Shown one piece after another: positions 1 through 6,820 of a stretch of DNA of 22,431 bases (the first letter of the stretch is position 1; the number at the start of each line of letters is the position of its first letter). Origin of the DNA: Paracoccaceae bacterium (GTDB taxonomy: Bacteria > Pseudomonadota > Alphaproteobacteria > Rhodobacterales > Rhodobacteraceae); assembly GCA_026982255.1 (NCBI GenBank), contig JALSHL010000112.1, positions 1 to 22,431 of the forward strand, given 5' to 3'. The translations under genes were made by a program, and so were the position numbers. Under the pieces are notes generated by a model, which was given only the letters and a program-made list of their open reading frames with translations, was not told the origin of the DNA and searched no databases.

Positions 1-1142
1 GTCAGTTTTACCGGCAGGTTTTGCGTGTCGATACTGAACAGGCCTTCCTGGTTGTCCCCTTCCAGTCGCACCGGTTTTGGTAGGACATAGGTCGCGGTCA
101 GCCCCTGCATTTCGATCGTTGCCGAGACCATATCCGCCTTCATTTCAATCAGCGGAGCGGGGGCGGCCATCATTTCGGCAGTCGGCATAGTGCTGCGGGC
201 AAGGCCGACCGGAGCCGGATCGTAGAGATAGGCCCGTTCTGCCGGCAGATCTCCCGGCGCCAACTGCATATGCGGTCGCGCAGTGGACAGGGTAATCGCC
301 ACGTTGTTCCACAATTCGCCGGTGTCCTGCGATATTACCGCCTTGCGCTCCATGCGCAATCTGGCGGAGTCCGTATCCAGAAACAGCTCGTAAACCGGCG
401 TCCAGTGAGCCTCGTCTATCTGGTAGCTGATCCCGAGTTCCCCCGAAACCGACTCTGCCGCCGTTACATCGATGCTGACAATCACCCGGCCGGTCAACGG
501 TAGTGCCACGGCATCCAGTTCCTGTTGCAGGCGGTGCAAATCCCGTTGCAGAGCATCGATTTCGCGGTCAATGTCCTTCATCCGGTTCCGTGCCTCACGG
601 GCATCGTTGAGCGCTTTCAGCGTTTCCGAGCCGACCAGCCCGAGCATCTCCCGCAGGGTATCCACCGATATCGTGCCGCTTTCCAGCCCGCCTGCGGCAT
701 TTCCGGCCTGTCCGTCGGTCATCGCTTCCAGAAAGGCGATCCGTGCCTGTGCAGCCTCGACCTCCAGTTCGGCGCGGGCTTTTTCGTCATACTTTGCGCG
801 CATCTCTTCACGCTTTGCGGCCATCCGCTCCTTGATGGCCTTGCGCGCGGCGATTTCACGGTCGTTCGGTGGCAGGCGGTCGTTGCGAAACCCGATTGCG
901 GTGATTTGCAATCCGTTGCCACCGGAAATTCGCAGGCTGTCGGCAATTATCCCTTTGGGAACATCGGTGATTTGCAACGTATGCTCGCCCGCAGGCATTT
1001 CCGGCAAGGTAATGGCGCGCATCACTGTCGCACCGGCCGGATAGACGGTTGCACCGGAAACGGCGCTTTGCAGGGCATAGGTGTCGGCTGTTGCTGCCGA
1101 CGCCACAACCAGTATCGAGGCGGAAAGATAAAGACTGCGCAT
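1..1142 (-). CDS. DUF4139 (mucoidy-inhibitor MuiA-like) secreted protein, partial
   Basis: The frame starts at ATG 1142-1140 and stays open to the left edge, so the C-terminus is missing; 380 codons are visible. Residues 1-19 form a signal peptide (MRSLYLSASILVV..., cleavage after Ala-Thr-Ala), so the protein is probably periplasmic or surface-exposed. Residues about 20-90 match the N-terminal DUF4140-type domain. Residues about 95-215 are charged and heptad-like, consistent with a coiled coil. From about 225 the DUF4139 beta-rich domain begins, with the typical WTPVYELFLDT stretch and a following LWNNVAITLSTARP stretch. The family has been linked to mucoidy inhibition, but its biochemical role is unknown. 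The gene lies downstream of asd in the same direction, separated by a hairpin, so it is probably transcribed on its own. Confidence 0.8.
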   Translation of the reverse strand, partial: MRSLYLSASILVVASAATADTYALQSAVSGATVYPAGATVMRAITLPEMPAGEHTLQITDVPKGIIADSLRISGGNGLQITAIGFRNDRLPPNDREIAARKAIKERMAAKREEMRAKYDEKARAELEVEAAQARIAFLEAMTDGQAGNAAGGLESGTISVDTLREMLGLVGSETLKALNDAREARNRMKDIDREIDALQRDLHRLQQELDAVALPLTGRVIVSIDVTAAESVSGELGISYQIDEAHWTPVYELFLDTDSARLRMERKAVISQDTGELWNNVAITLSTARPHMQLAPGDLPAERAYLYDPAPVGLARSTMPTAEMMAAPAPLIEMKADMVSATIEMQGLTATYVLPKPVRLEGDNQEGLFSIDTQNLPVKL

Positions 1143-1239
1143 GATATGAACTCCTGAATGATATGGCCCACTGTGCAGCGAAGCCATAATCGGATCAAGA
1201 GGCGTGCCATTCATGCGCGTAACGCCGCCAAACGGAAGA

Positions 1240-1259
1240 GGCCGACCCGAAGGCCGGCC
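1240..1259 (-). terminator. Hairpin terminator after asd
   Basis: On the minus strand these 20 bases fold into an 8-bp stem with one G-U pair, closed by a C(UUCG)G tetraloop, one of the most stable loops known. A pyrimidine-rich stretch (TCTTCCGTTT) follows. It lies 25 bases beyond the asd stop, so a terminator or 3'-end-stabilising hairpin is the natural reading. The U-tract is imperfect. Confidence 0.6.
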
Positions 1260-1284
1260 CCTGAATTTTCCGAATTGCCGGAGG

Positions 1285-2307
1285 TCAGCCTTTTTTCAGC
1301 ACCCGACGGCCCAGAAGCTCGGCAATCTGCACGGCGTTGAGTGCCGCACCCTTGCGCAGGTTGTCGGAGACACACCACAGGTTCAGGCCATTCCCGATTG
1401 TCGTATCCTGCCGGATGCGGCTGATATAGGTTGCGTAGTCGCCCACACATTCGACCGGCGTGATGTAGCCGCCGTCCTCGCGCTTGTCGATCACCATGAT
1501 GCCGGGGGCCTCGCGCAGGATGTCCCGTGCTTCGTCCTCGTCGAGGAAATCCTCGAATTCGATGTTTACGGATTCGGAGTGTCCGACGAACACCGGAACC
1601 CGCACGCAGGTTGCGGTAACCTTGATGGCCGGATCGACGATCTTTTTGGTTTCGGCCACCATTTTCCATTCTTCCTTGGTGTCGCCGCTGTCCAGAAACA
1701 CGTCGATATGCGGGATGACGTTGAAGGCGATTTGCTTGGGATAGACGTTCGGCTCGACCTCCTGACCCGGCACATACATGCCCTTGGTCTGGTTCCACAG
1801 CTCTTCCATCGCTTCCTTGCCGGAACCGGAAACCGACTGATAGGTGGACACAACCACCCGCTTGATCGTCGCGCGGTCATGCAGCGGTTTCAGCGCCACT
1901 ACCATCTGGGCAGTGGAACAGTTCGGGTTGGCAATGATGTTCTTTTTCGAATAGCCCTCGATCGCGTCCGGATTTACCTCGGGTACGATCAGCGGAATAT
2001 CGGGGTCGTAGCGATAGAGCGAAGAATTGTCGATCACGGTGCAACCGGCCTTTGCCGCTACCGGCGCATATTTCGCGGTCGCCTCGGACCCCACGGCAAA
2101 CAGCGCCATGTCCCAGCCCGTGAAATCGAATGTGTCGAGGTCCTGCGTCTTGAGTGTCCGGTCGCCGAAGCTCACCTCGGTCCCGAGAGACTTGCGGCTG
2201 GCCAGCACGGCGATTTCGTCCACCGGAAACTTGCGTTCGTCCAGAATGTTCAGCATTTCGCGGCCCACATTGCCGGTCGCGCCTACGACTACGATTCGAT
2301 AACCCAC
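1285..2307 (-). CDS. asd: Aspartate-semialdehyde dehydrogenase
   Basis: Catalyses NADPH-dependent reduction of aspartyl-4-phosphate to aspartate semialdehyde, the branch point to lysine/diaminopimelate, threonine and methionine; cytosolic. The 340-residue length is normal. An N-terminal NADP-binding motif GATGNVG is at 9-15. The catalytic Cys130 sits in NPNCSTAQ, and the substrate-binding segment RVPVFVGHSE (Arg236, His243) is present. The start is GTG at 2307-2305, supported by AGGAG about seven bases upstream; no better ATG exists at this position. A hairpin with a UUCG loop follows the stop. A candidate 42-residue peptide gene lies just upstream on the same strand. Identification is firm. 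Confidence 0.97.
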   Translation of the reverse strand: MGYRIVVVGATGNVGREMLNILDERKFPVDEIAVLASRKSLGTEVSFGDRTLKTQDLDTFDFTGWDMALFAVGSEATAKYAPVAAKAGCTVIDNSSLYRYDPDIPLIVPEVNPDAIEGYSKKNIIANPNCSTAQMVVALKPLHDRATIKRVVVSTYQSVSGSGKEAMEELWNQTKGMYVPGQEVEPNVYPKQIAFNVIPHIDVFLDSGDTKEEWKMVAETKKIVDPAIKVTATCVRVPVFVGHSESVNIEFEDFLDEDEARDILREAPGIMVIDKREDGGYITPVECVGDYATYISRIRQDTTIGNGLNLWCVSDNLRKGAALNAVQIAELLGRRVLKKG

Positions 2308-2343
2308 GTTTTTTCTCCTGAAATAGGGGATAGCGGAGATTAT

Positions 2344-2472
2344 CTAGACCGTCCGGCGCCCGATGGAAAGGTATTCCTTGATCTCGCGCATGGGCGAATT
2401 GTCCGGATTGCGGGGACGGCCCCTATAGCGCGAAAATGTGAATGCCGCTTTACCGCCATATCTGTTATCCAT
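2344..2472 (-). CDS. Candidate 42-residue basic peptide upstream of asd
   Basis: An ATG at 2472-2470 opens a 42-codon frame ending in TAG at 2344. The product is rich in arginine and lysine and reads like genuine protein: a GRPRNPDNSP segment at 18-27, followed by a short helix-like MREIKEYLSIG segment. It ends 36 bases before the asd GTG, so the two could be co-transcribed. Against it: there is no clear Shine-Dalgarno sequence before the ATG, and it lies head-to-head with the secreted protein starting at 2496, so each gene's promoter would lie in or near the other. I recognise no family. It may be coding only by chance. Confidence 0.4.
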   Translation of the reverse strand: MDNRYGGKAAFTFSRYRGRPRNPDNSPMREIKEYLSIGRRTV

Positions 2473-2495
2473 ATCGGGCAACACCGGAGAATCAC

Positions 2496-2849
2496 TTGAA
2501 AGCCCTGTTCGCTCTTGTCACTGCCCTGTTTCTCGCCGCACCCGCCTTTGCCGAGGAAGCCGCGATAACAATGGTTGCCGCCCGTCAGGTCGATGGCTTG
2601 TGGCAATTCGATGTAACGGTCGAACATCCCGACAGCGGTGCGGAGCATATGCTGAAAGCGATTGCCGTGTTTTCCGGTGACACGATTCTGGCCCGTATAG
2701 ATGTGCCGCGTCCAAGTGTCGGTTTCTCGACGGTTACATACCGGATTCCGGGGGTTGTTGTCGATGTCGGGCTGGACGAGGTCATGCTGCGCGCGTTGTG
2801 CAGCGTGGATGGCTGGTCGGAATCGGGCATACCGATCACCCTGCGCTGA
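2496..2849 (+). CDS. Small secreted protein of unknown function
   Basis: The frame is open from 2442, but I choose the TTG at 2496. It is preceded at five bases by GGAGA and gives an ideal signal peptide (MKALFALVTALFLAAPAFAEE, cut after AFA). The resulting 117-residue precursor gives a mature periplasmic protein of about 98 residues. The mature part looks like alternating beta strands (LWQFDVTVEHPDSG, TILARIDVP, STVTYRIPGVVVDV), suggesting a small beta-sandwich. It has one cysteine (in ALCSVDG) and no catalytic motif that I recognise. It is read rightward on its own between asd and tRNA-Pro, and converges on the tRNA gene 22 bases past its stop. Function unknown. Confidence 0.75.
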   Translation: MKALFALVTALFLAAPAFAEEAAITMVAARQVDGLWQFDVTVEHPDSGAEHMLKAIAVFSGDTILARIDVPRPSVGFSTVTYRIPGVVVDVGLDEVMLRALCSVDGWSESGIPITLR

Positions 2850-2871
2850 TATTTCCGGGAATTTGGTGAAT

Positions 2872-2948
2872 TGGTCGGAGTGAGAGGATTCGAACCTCCG
2901 ACCCCCTGCTCCCGAAGCAGGTGCGCTACCAGGCTGCGCTACACTCCG
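2872..2948 (-). tRNA. tRNA-Pro (anticodon CGG)
   Basis: The minus strand reads as a complete 77-base cloverleaf. The 7-bp acceptor stem pairs CGGAGTG with CACTCCG. The D arm is GCGCAGCCTGGTAGCGC, and the anticodon stem CCTGC/GCAGG encloses the loop TTCGGGA, giving anticodon CGG (proline, codon CCG). The T arm contains GGTTCGAATCC. The discriminator A and the CCA end are encoded in the DNA. CCG is a common proline codon in the neighbouring genes, which fits. Confidence 0.97.
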
Positions 2949-2961
2949 AACAATGAACAGC

Positions 2962-2990
2962 CGATTACACCCTGCGCGCGGGATTGGCAA
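2962..2990 (-). promoter_or_regulatory. Likely promoter of tRNA-Pro
   Basis: On the minus strand TTGCCA (2990-2985) and TAATCG (2967-2962) are separated by exactly 17 bases. The -10 element ends 13 bases before the mature tRNA 5' end, which would give a short leader. The match to sigma-70 consensus is moderate. Confidence 0.4.
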
Positions 2991-3041
2991 GCGCCTCGCG
3001 GCGATTTTACCGTGCAAAATACGCACAGGCGCCCGCCGGTA

Positions 3042-3500
3042 TTATTTCACGCCGTTGGCAACCTGCATTTCGCGCACATAGGCCACGATCCAGCGCAGTT
3101 TCGCCTCGGTGATTCCCTCGACCGGCGGCATATTTCCGAAACGCCAGTGATGGGCGATAACGCCATTCATTGCCGCGCCGAAAATGGCGGCATCAGAGTG
3201 GTGCCCGGGACGATAGAGGTTGTGGATCAACGGCGGGCCGTTTTCGGTTCCGGCAGCATTTTTGCCATGGCAGACCGCGCAGCTTTCGTTGAAGGCGACT
3301 TCGCCGCTGCGGGCCAATTGCGACAGTTCCGGCACCACCACCTGATCGGCGGCTTTTGCCGGCGCTGTGTCGGCACCCGAATGCATGGCCGATGTTACCG
3401 GCACGGGTGGCGCCCCCTCTTGTGGCAATGCCAGATAAAAAATCCCGCCGGCAATCGCAGCGGCAACCGCGATGCCTGCAATCATCACTTTCTTGTCCAT
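3042..3500 (-). CDS. Membrane-anchored class I cytochrome c
   Basis: A 152-residue c-type cytochrome, probably carrying electrons in the periplasm. The N-terminus (residues 5-25) is a single hydrophobic segment without an obvious cleavage site, so it may stay as a membrane anchor. A proline/alanine-rich linker (about 28-52) follows. The haem-binding CAVCH is at 74-78, and the likely axial Met124 lies in GNMPPV, as in class I monohaem cytochromes. It has no close functional partner here and is separate from leuB downstream on the map. A weak promoter is seen at 3538-3567. Redox partner and pathway are not evident; a link to sulfur oxidation would be speculation. Confidence 0.88.
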   Translation of the reverse strand: MDKKVMIAGIAVAAAIAGGIFYLALPQEGAPPVPVTSAMHSGADTAPAKAADQVVVPELSQLARSGEVAFNESCAVCHGKNAAGTENGPPLIHNLYRPGHHSDAAIFGAAMNGVIAHHWRFGNMPPVEGITEAKLRWIVAYVREMQVANGVK

Positions 3501-3537
3501 TTCCCGTTCTTCCGTTTGTTGAAGTGCCCGGAAAATT

Positions 3538-3567
3538 TCTTAGCCCTTCCACCAAGGGGAAGGTCAA
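3538..3567 (-). promoter_or_regulatory. Possible promoter with inverted repeat upstream of the cytochrome c gene
   Basis: On the minus strand TTGACC (3567-3562) is followed after 17-18 bases by a poor -10 (GCTAAG/CTAAGA). Between them lie the inverted half-sites CCTTCC and GGAAGG, a plausible regulator-binding site. The -10 match is weak. Confidence 0.25.
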
Positions 3568-3603
3568 CACGCTGTTTCGGGAATTGGCGGAATTTACATA
3601 GAA

Positions 3604-3637
3604 AAATGCCACCCGAAAAACAAGCCGGATGGCATTT
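3604..3637 (-). terminator. Intrinsic terminator of leuB
   Basis: The arms AAATGCCA and TGGCATTT pair perfectly over 8 bp, then CCG/CGG extend the stem past one mismatch. On the minus strand the second arm runs into a TTTTT tract. It starts 18 bases after the leuB stop. Confidence 0.65.
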
Positions 3638-3654
3638 GTGATTTGAGCGGTTTT

Positions 3655-4764
3655 TTACAGGCTGGCGTCGAGCGCTGCCACAATCGCATCGCCCATTTCC
3701 GAGGTGGAAACCGGCGAACCGCCCTCCGGTCCCAGCAGGTCGCCGGTGCGCAGACCATCGGCCAGAACCTTTTCGATGGCGCTTTCCAGCCGCGTGGCCT
3801 CGTCGCCCTGATCGAAGGAATAGCGCAGCGCCATGGCAAACGACAGGATCGAGGCGATGGGGTTTGCCTTGCCCTGACCGGCAATATCGGGGGCCGAGCC
3901 ATGCACCGGCTCGTACATCGCCTTGGGCCGGCCGTTTTCCATCGGCAAACCGAGGCTGGCCGAGGGCAACATCCCGAGGCTGCCGGTCAGCATCGCGGCG
4001 CAGTCGGACAGGATGTCCCCGAACAGGTTGTCGGTCACGATCACGTCGAACTGTTTCGGGGCGCGCACCAGCTGCATGGCGCAGTTGTCGGCATACATGT
4101 GGTCCAGTTGCACATCGGGGTATTCGTTTTCATGCACCCACGTGACCTCCTCGCGCCACAGGATACCGCTTTCCATCACGTTGGCCTTTTCGACCGACAT
4201 CACACGGTTGTCGCGTTTGCGGGCCAGCTCGAAAGCCGAACGGGCGACGCGGCGAATCTCGCTGGTGGTGTAACGCTGGGTGTTGATGCCTTCGCGCTCG
4301 CCGTTTTCCAGATCGAAAATTCCGCGCGGCTCGCCGAAATAGGAGCCCGAGGTCAGCTCGCGCACGATCATGATGTCCAGCCCGGCAACGATGTCCTTTT
4401 TCAACGATGAAAAATCCGCCAGCGCATCGAAGCACTGTGCCGGACGCAGGTTGGCGAACAGGTCCATTTCCTTGCGCAGGCGCAGCAGGCCGCGTTCGGG
4501 TTTCACGCTGAAATCCAGTTCGTCGTATTTAGGACCGCCCACGGCCCCGAGCAGAACCGCATCCACTTCCTGCGCCAGTGCCATGGTTTCGTCGGTCAGC
4601 GGCGTGCCGTGTTTGTCATAGGCAGCACCCCCGACCAGATCCTCGGTAATGTCGAAAACAATGCCGCGTTTGGCGCCGAACCAGTCGATGACTTTCTTGA
4701 CCTCGTCCATTGCCTCGGGGCCGATGCCGTCACCGGCAAGAATAAGAAGGGAAGGGTTACCCAT
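3655..4764 (-). CDS. leuB: 3-isopropylmalate dehydrogenase
   Basis: Oxidatively decarboxylates 3-isopropylmalate to 2-oxoisocaproate with NAD+, the third specific step of leucine synthesis; cytosolic dimer. The 369-residue product is of normal length. It shows the N-terminal GDGIGPE at 11-17, the substrate-binding RELTSGSYFGEPRG stretch, the metal-binding DNLFGDILSD stretch and the nucleotide-binding HGSAPDIAGQGKANP region. Three starts are possible: TTG 4782, ATG 4770 and ATG 4764. GAGAGGA ends about seven bases before 4764 but only one before 4770, so 4764 is preferred (protein begins MGNPSLLILAG). leuC/leuD lie about 4.4 kb upstream with unrelated genes between, so leuB has its own transcription unit. 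A hairpin terminator follows. Confidence 0.97.
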   Translation of the reverse strand: MGNPSLLILAGDGIGPEAMDEVKKVIDWFGAKRGIVFDITEDLVGGAAYDKHGTPLTDETMALAQEVDAVLLGAVGGPKYDELDFSVKPERGLLRLRKEMDLFANLRPAQCFDALADFSSLKKDIVAGLDIMIVRELTSGSYFGEPRGIFDLENGEREGINTQRYTTSEIRRVARSAFELARKRDNRVMSVEKANVMESGILWREEVTWVHENEYPDVQLDHMYADNCAMQLVRAPKQFDVIVTDNLFGDILSDCAAMLTGSLGMLPSASLGLPMENGRPKAMYEPVHGSAPDIAGQGKANPIASILSFAMALRYSFDQGDEATRLESAIEKVLADGLRTGDLLGPEGGSPVSTSEMGDAIVAALDASL

Positions 4765-4821
4765 GTGCATGTCCTCTCGCAATACAATTCCCGTTTCGCG
4801 TATCGCGTCGCTGCAGGATGG

Positions 4822-5712
4822 TCAAGCGTCCACCAGATTTCCCAGACCTTCGGCCAGCAGGTCGAACACCCGCCGGATACGGGGATTGTTGCGCAGGGCC
4901 TCGGGCGCGGTCAGCCAAACGGGCAGCACCGGCAGCGGCAATTCCGGCATGATCTGCACCATTTCGGGATCGGCCTGCCCTATCCGTTCCTGCGTAAACC
5001 CGATACCGCAACCGGCCCGCACAAGTTCCCAGTGTACGGCTTGCTGATCGCAGCGGACTTTGAAGAAATGCTTGTCGATCCGCATCCCCAGTCCCCGCAT
5101 TCCCACAACAATCGCCGGATCGTCATTGTAGCCGACAAAGTCGTGCGTCCGGATATCCCGCACCGAGGTCGGCAACCCCTTGCGCGCCACATAGGCTCGC
5201 GTGGCGAACATGCCGATTTTCATGCCGCCCAGATGCCTTGCGATCAGGTCCAGTTGTGTTGGCCGATACATGCGCACCGCGATGTCGGATTCACGGAACA
5301 GCAGATTTTTCGTTTCATTCGATGGCAGGATTTCCAGTTCGATGAACGGTTCCTTTTGCCGGATATCCGCCAGAATTCCGGGCAACAGATGGTGCGCGAC
5401 AATATCGCTGGCTGTGATCCGCACAATACCTGCGGGGGTGTTGTTCCGTCCTTCGGCCAGCAGAGACAGCCGCGCTGCGGCCTCTCCCATTGCCTGTGCT
5501 GCGGGGAGCAGGGCCTGACCTGCGTCGCTCAGCTCCAGCCCGCGTTTCCGGCGGGTGAACAGCTCTATTCCCAGCGCCGCCTCTGCCGCGCGCACCTGCC
5601 GCCCCATCGTTGGCTGGCTGACCCCGACAGCCCGCGCCGCCGCCGAGAGCGAGCCATGCTCCGCCACCGCCAGAAAGGCTTGTATCAGGGTCCAGTCGAG
5701 GTTCTGTATCAT
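4822..5712 (-). CDS. LysR-family transcriptional regulator
   Basis: A 296-residue protein of normal LysR length. The N-terminal winged helix-turn-helix spans about residues 5-65, with the recognition region SLSAAARAVGVSQPTMGRQV at 21-40. A linker helix follows, and the effector-binding domain of the periplasmic-binding-protein type runs from about 93 to 290. The ATG at 5712 lies inside a 14-base inverted repeat. The gene diverges from the NAD(P)-dependent oxidoreductase at 5799, the usual layout for a LysR protein and the gene it controls. The inducer cannot be read from the sequence. It stops 57 bases before the leuB start on the same strand but is probably unrelated to it. Confidence 0.92.
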   Translation of the reverse strand: MIQNLDWTLIQAFLAVAEHGSLSAAARAVGVSQPTMGRQVRAAEAALGIELFTRRKRGLELSDAGQALLPAAQAMGEAAARLSLLAEGRNNTPAGIVRITASDIVAHHLLPGILADIRQKEPFIELEILPSNETKNLLFRESDIAVRMYRPTQLDLIARHLGGMKIGMFATRAYVARKGLPTSVRDIRTHDFVGYNDDPAIVVGMRGLGMRIDKHFFKVRCDQQAVHWELVRAGCGIGFTQERIGQADPEMVQIMPELPLPVLPVWLTAPEALRNNPRIRRVFDLLAEGLGNLVDA

Positions 5713-5724
5713 TCATAAATGAAT
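5711..5724. promoter_or_regulatory. Perfect inverted repeat at the LysR start, candidate operator
   Basis: ATTCAT and ATGAAT flank a 2-base centre as a perfect dyad covering the LysR start codon (5710-5712). A bound regulator here could block its own gene, as many LysR proteins do. No binding site is known for this regulator. Confidence 0.35.
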
Positions 5725-5731
5725 ATCATGC

Positions 5732-5758
5732 CTGCATATTTTCGCAAGTTACATGCAG
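5732..5758. promoter_or_regulatory. Spaced inverted repeat between LysR and oxidoreductase genes
   Basis: CTGCAT (5732-5737) and ATGCAG (5753-5758) form a perfect dyad with a 15-base spacer, placing the half-site centres two helical turns apart. It lies in the 86-base divergent intergenic region, where a LysR activator would be expected to bind. Confidence 0.35.
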
Positions 5759-5798
5759 TATTGAATGTTATACCTTTGCTTTGACAAAGGAGAGACCC

Positions 5799-6707
5799 AT
5801 GACCAAAACCACCCTGATCCTTGGAGCCAATGGCCGTTTCGGCCGTGCCGCCATGGCAGCTTTTACCGACGCCGGCTGGCAAACCACCGCCCTTATGCGC
5901 CCCGGCAAGGCGCAGGGGCGGCCGAATGTGGTCGAGGCCGATGCCTCGGATGCCTCTGCCCTTGTCAAGGCGGCCAAGGGGTTCGATGTAATCGTCAACG
6001 CCCTGAACCCGCCTTACGACAAATGGGCGGAGATGTTGCCGTCGATCACGGAAGCGACCATTGCCGCCGCCCGTGCCAGCGGCGCGACGTTGCTGGTGCC
6101 GGGAAATGTCTATAACTATGGCCAGAACATGCCCGAGATGTTGAGCGTTGGCACTCCGCAGATTGCGCGCGACGGCAAGGGTCGGTTGCGGGTCGAGATG
6201 GAAAACGCCTTGCGCACCGCTTCCGATATCCGGGTCATAATCCTGCGTGGCGGGGACTATATCGAGAGGCGGAAAACCGGCAACTGGTTCGACTCGATGA
6301 TCATGAACAAGGTTGACAAAGGGATTGTTACCTATCCCGGTCCGCTCGATGTGGTGCATGCGTGGGCCTATCTGCCCGATATGGCCCGCGCTGCGGTCGG
6401 GCTGTGTGAAATTCGCGAGACGTTGCCACGATTTGCCGATATTCCGTTCGGGGGGTTCGCTCTGACGGGCGCGGAACTGGTATCCCTTGCCGAGGAGGCT
6501 GTGGGAAGTGGGCTGAAAATCCGGCGGACTCCGTGGGTCCTGCTGTCATTGCTTGGCAGGTTTGTGCCCGTGGTGCGCGAAGTTGTTGCCATGCGGTATT
6601 TGTGGAACCGGCCGCATCGGCTGGACAATTCGGCGCTGGAGTCATTGTTGCCGGAGTTCCGGCCAACCGCACCGGAAAAGGCAATTAGGGGTTCGTTAAC
6701 GCTTTGA
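5799..6707 (+). CDS. NAD(P)-dependent epimerase/dehydratase-like oxidoreductase
   Basis: A 302-residue protein with an N-terminal Rossmann fold. Its nucleotide-binding GANGRFG (9-15) fits the GxxGxxG pattern of extended/atypical short-chain dehydrogenases. An acidic loop (DASDAS) and the NALNPPYDKW and PGNVYNYG segments follow the pattern of NAD-dependent epimerases. The start ATG 5799 is chosen over the in-frame TTG 5781 because AAAGGAGAG lies just upstream of the ATG. The classic Tyr-x3-Lys pair is not obvious, so it may be an NmrA-like or atypical member. It diverges from a LysR gene, which probably controls it. The substrate is unknown. Confidence 0.85.
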   Translation: MTKTTLILGANGRFGRAAMAAFTDAGWQTTALMRPGKAQGRPNVVEADASDASALVKAAKGFDVIVNALNPPYDKWAEMLPSITEATIAAARASGATLLVPGNVYNYGQNMPEMLSVGTPQIARDGKGRLRVEMENALRTASDIRVIILRGGDYIERRKTGNWFDSMIMNKVDKGIVTYPGPLDVVHAWAYLPDMARAAVGLCEIRETLPRFADIPFGGFALTGAELVSLAEEAVGSGLKIRRTPWVLLSLLGRFVPVVREVVAMRYLWNRPHRLDNSALESLLPEFRPTAPEKAIRGSLTL

Positions 6708-6756
6708 CATTGAAATTTCCCTTATAGTTTATGTAGTTGCGGAACCCCTCGGAACC

Positions 6757-6772
6757 ACTAAACCGGTTTAGT
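6757..6772. repeat. 16-base perfect palindrome between convergent genes
   Basis: ACTAAACCGGTTTAGT is a perfect palindrome, and AAC/GTT extend it past one mismatch on each side. It lies between the oxidoreductase stop (6707) and the nuclease stop (6821), followed by TTTTAAAAA. It could be a weak bidirectional terminator or a protein-binding site. Confidence 0.35.
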
Positions 6773-6820
6773 AGTTTTAAAAACCCTCGTAAACAGTCGA
6801 CGGTCGCACTCGTTGTCCGG

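Noticed and set aside
1204..2499. 431-codon frame on the plus strand
   Set aside because: Shadow of asd on the opposite strand; no ribosome-binding site or protein-like features.
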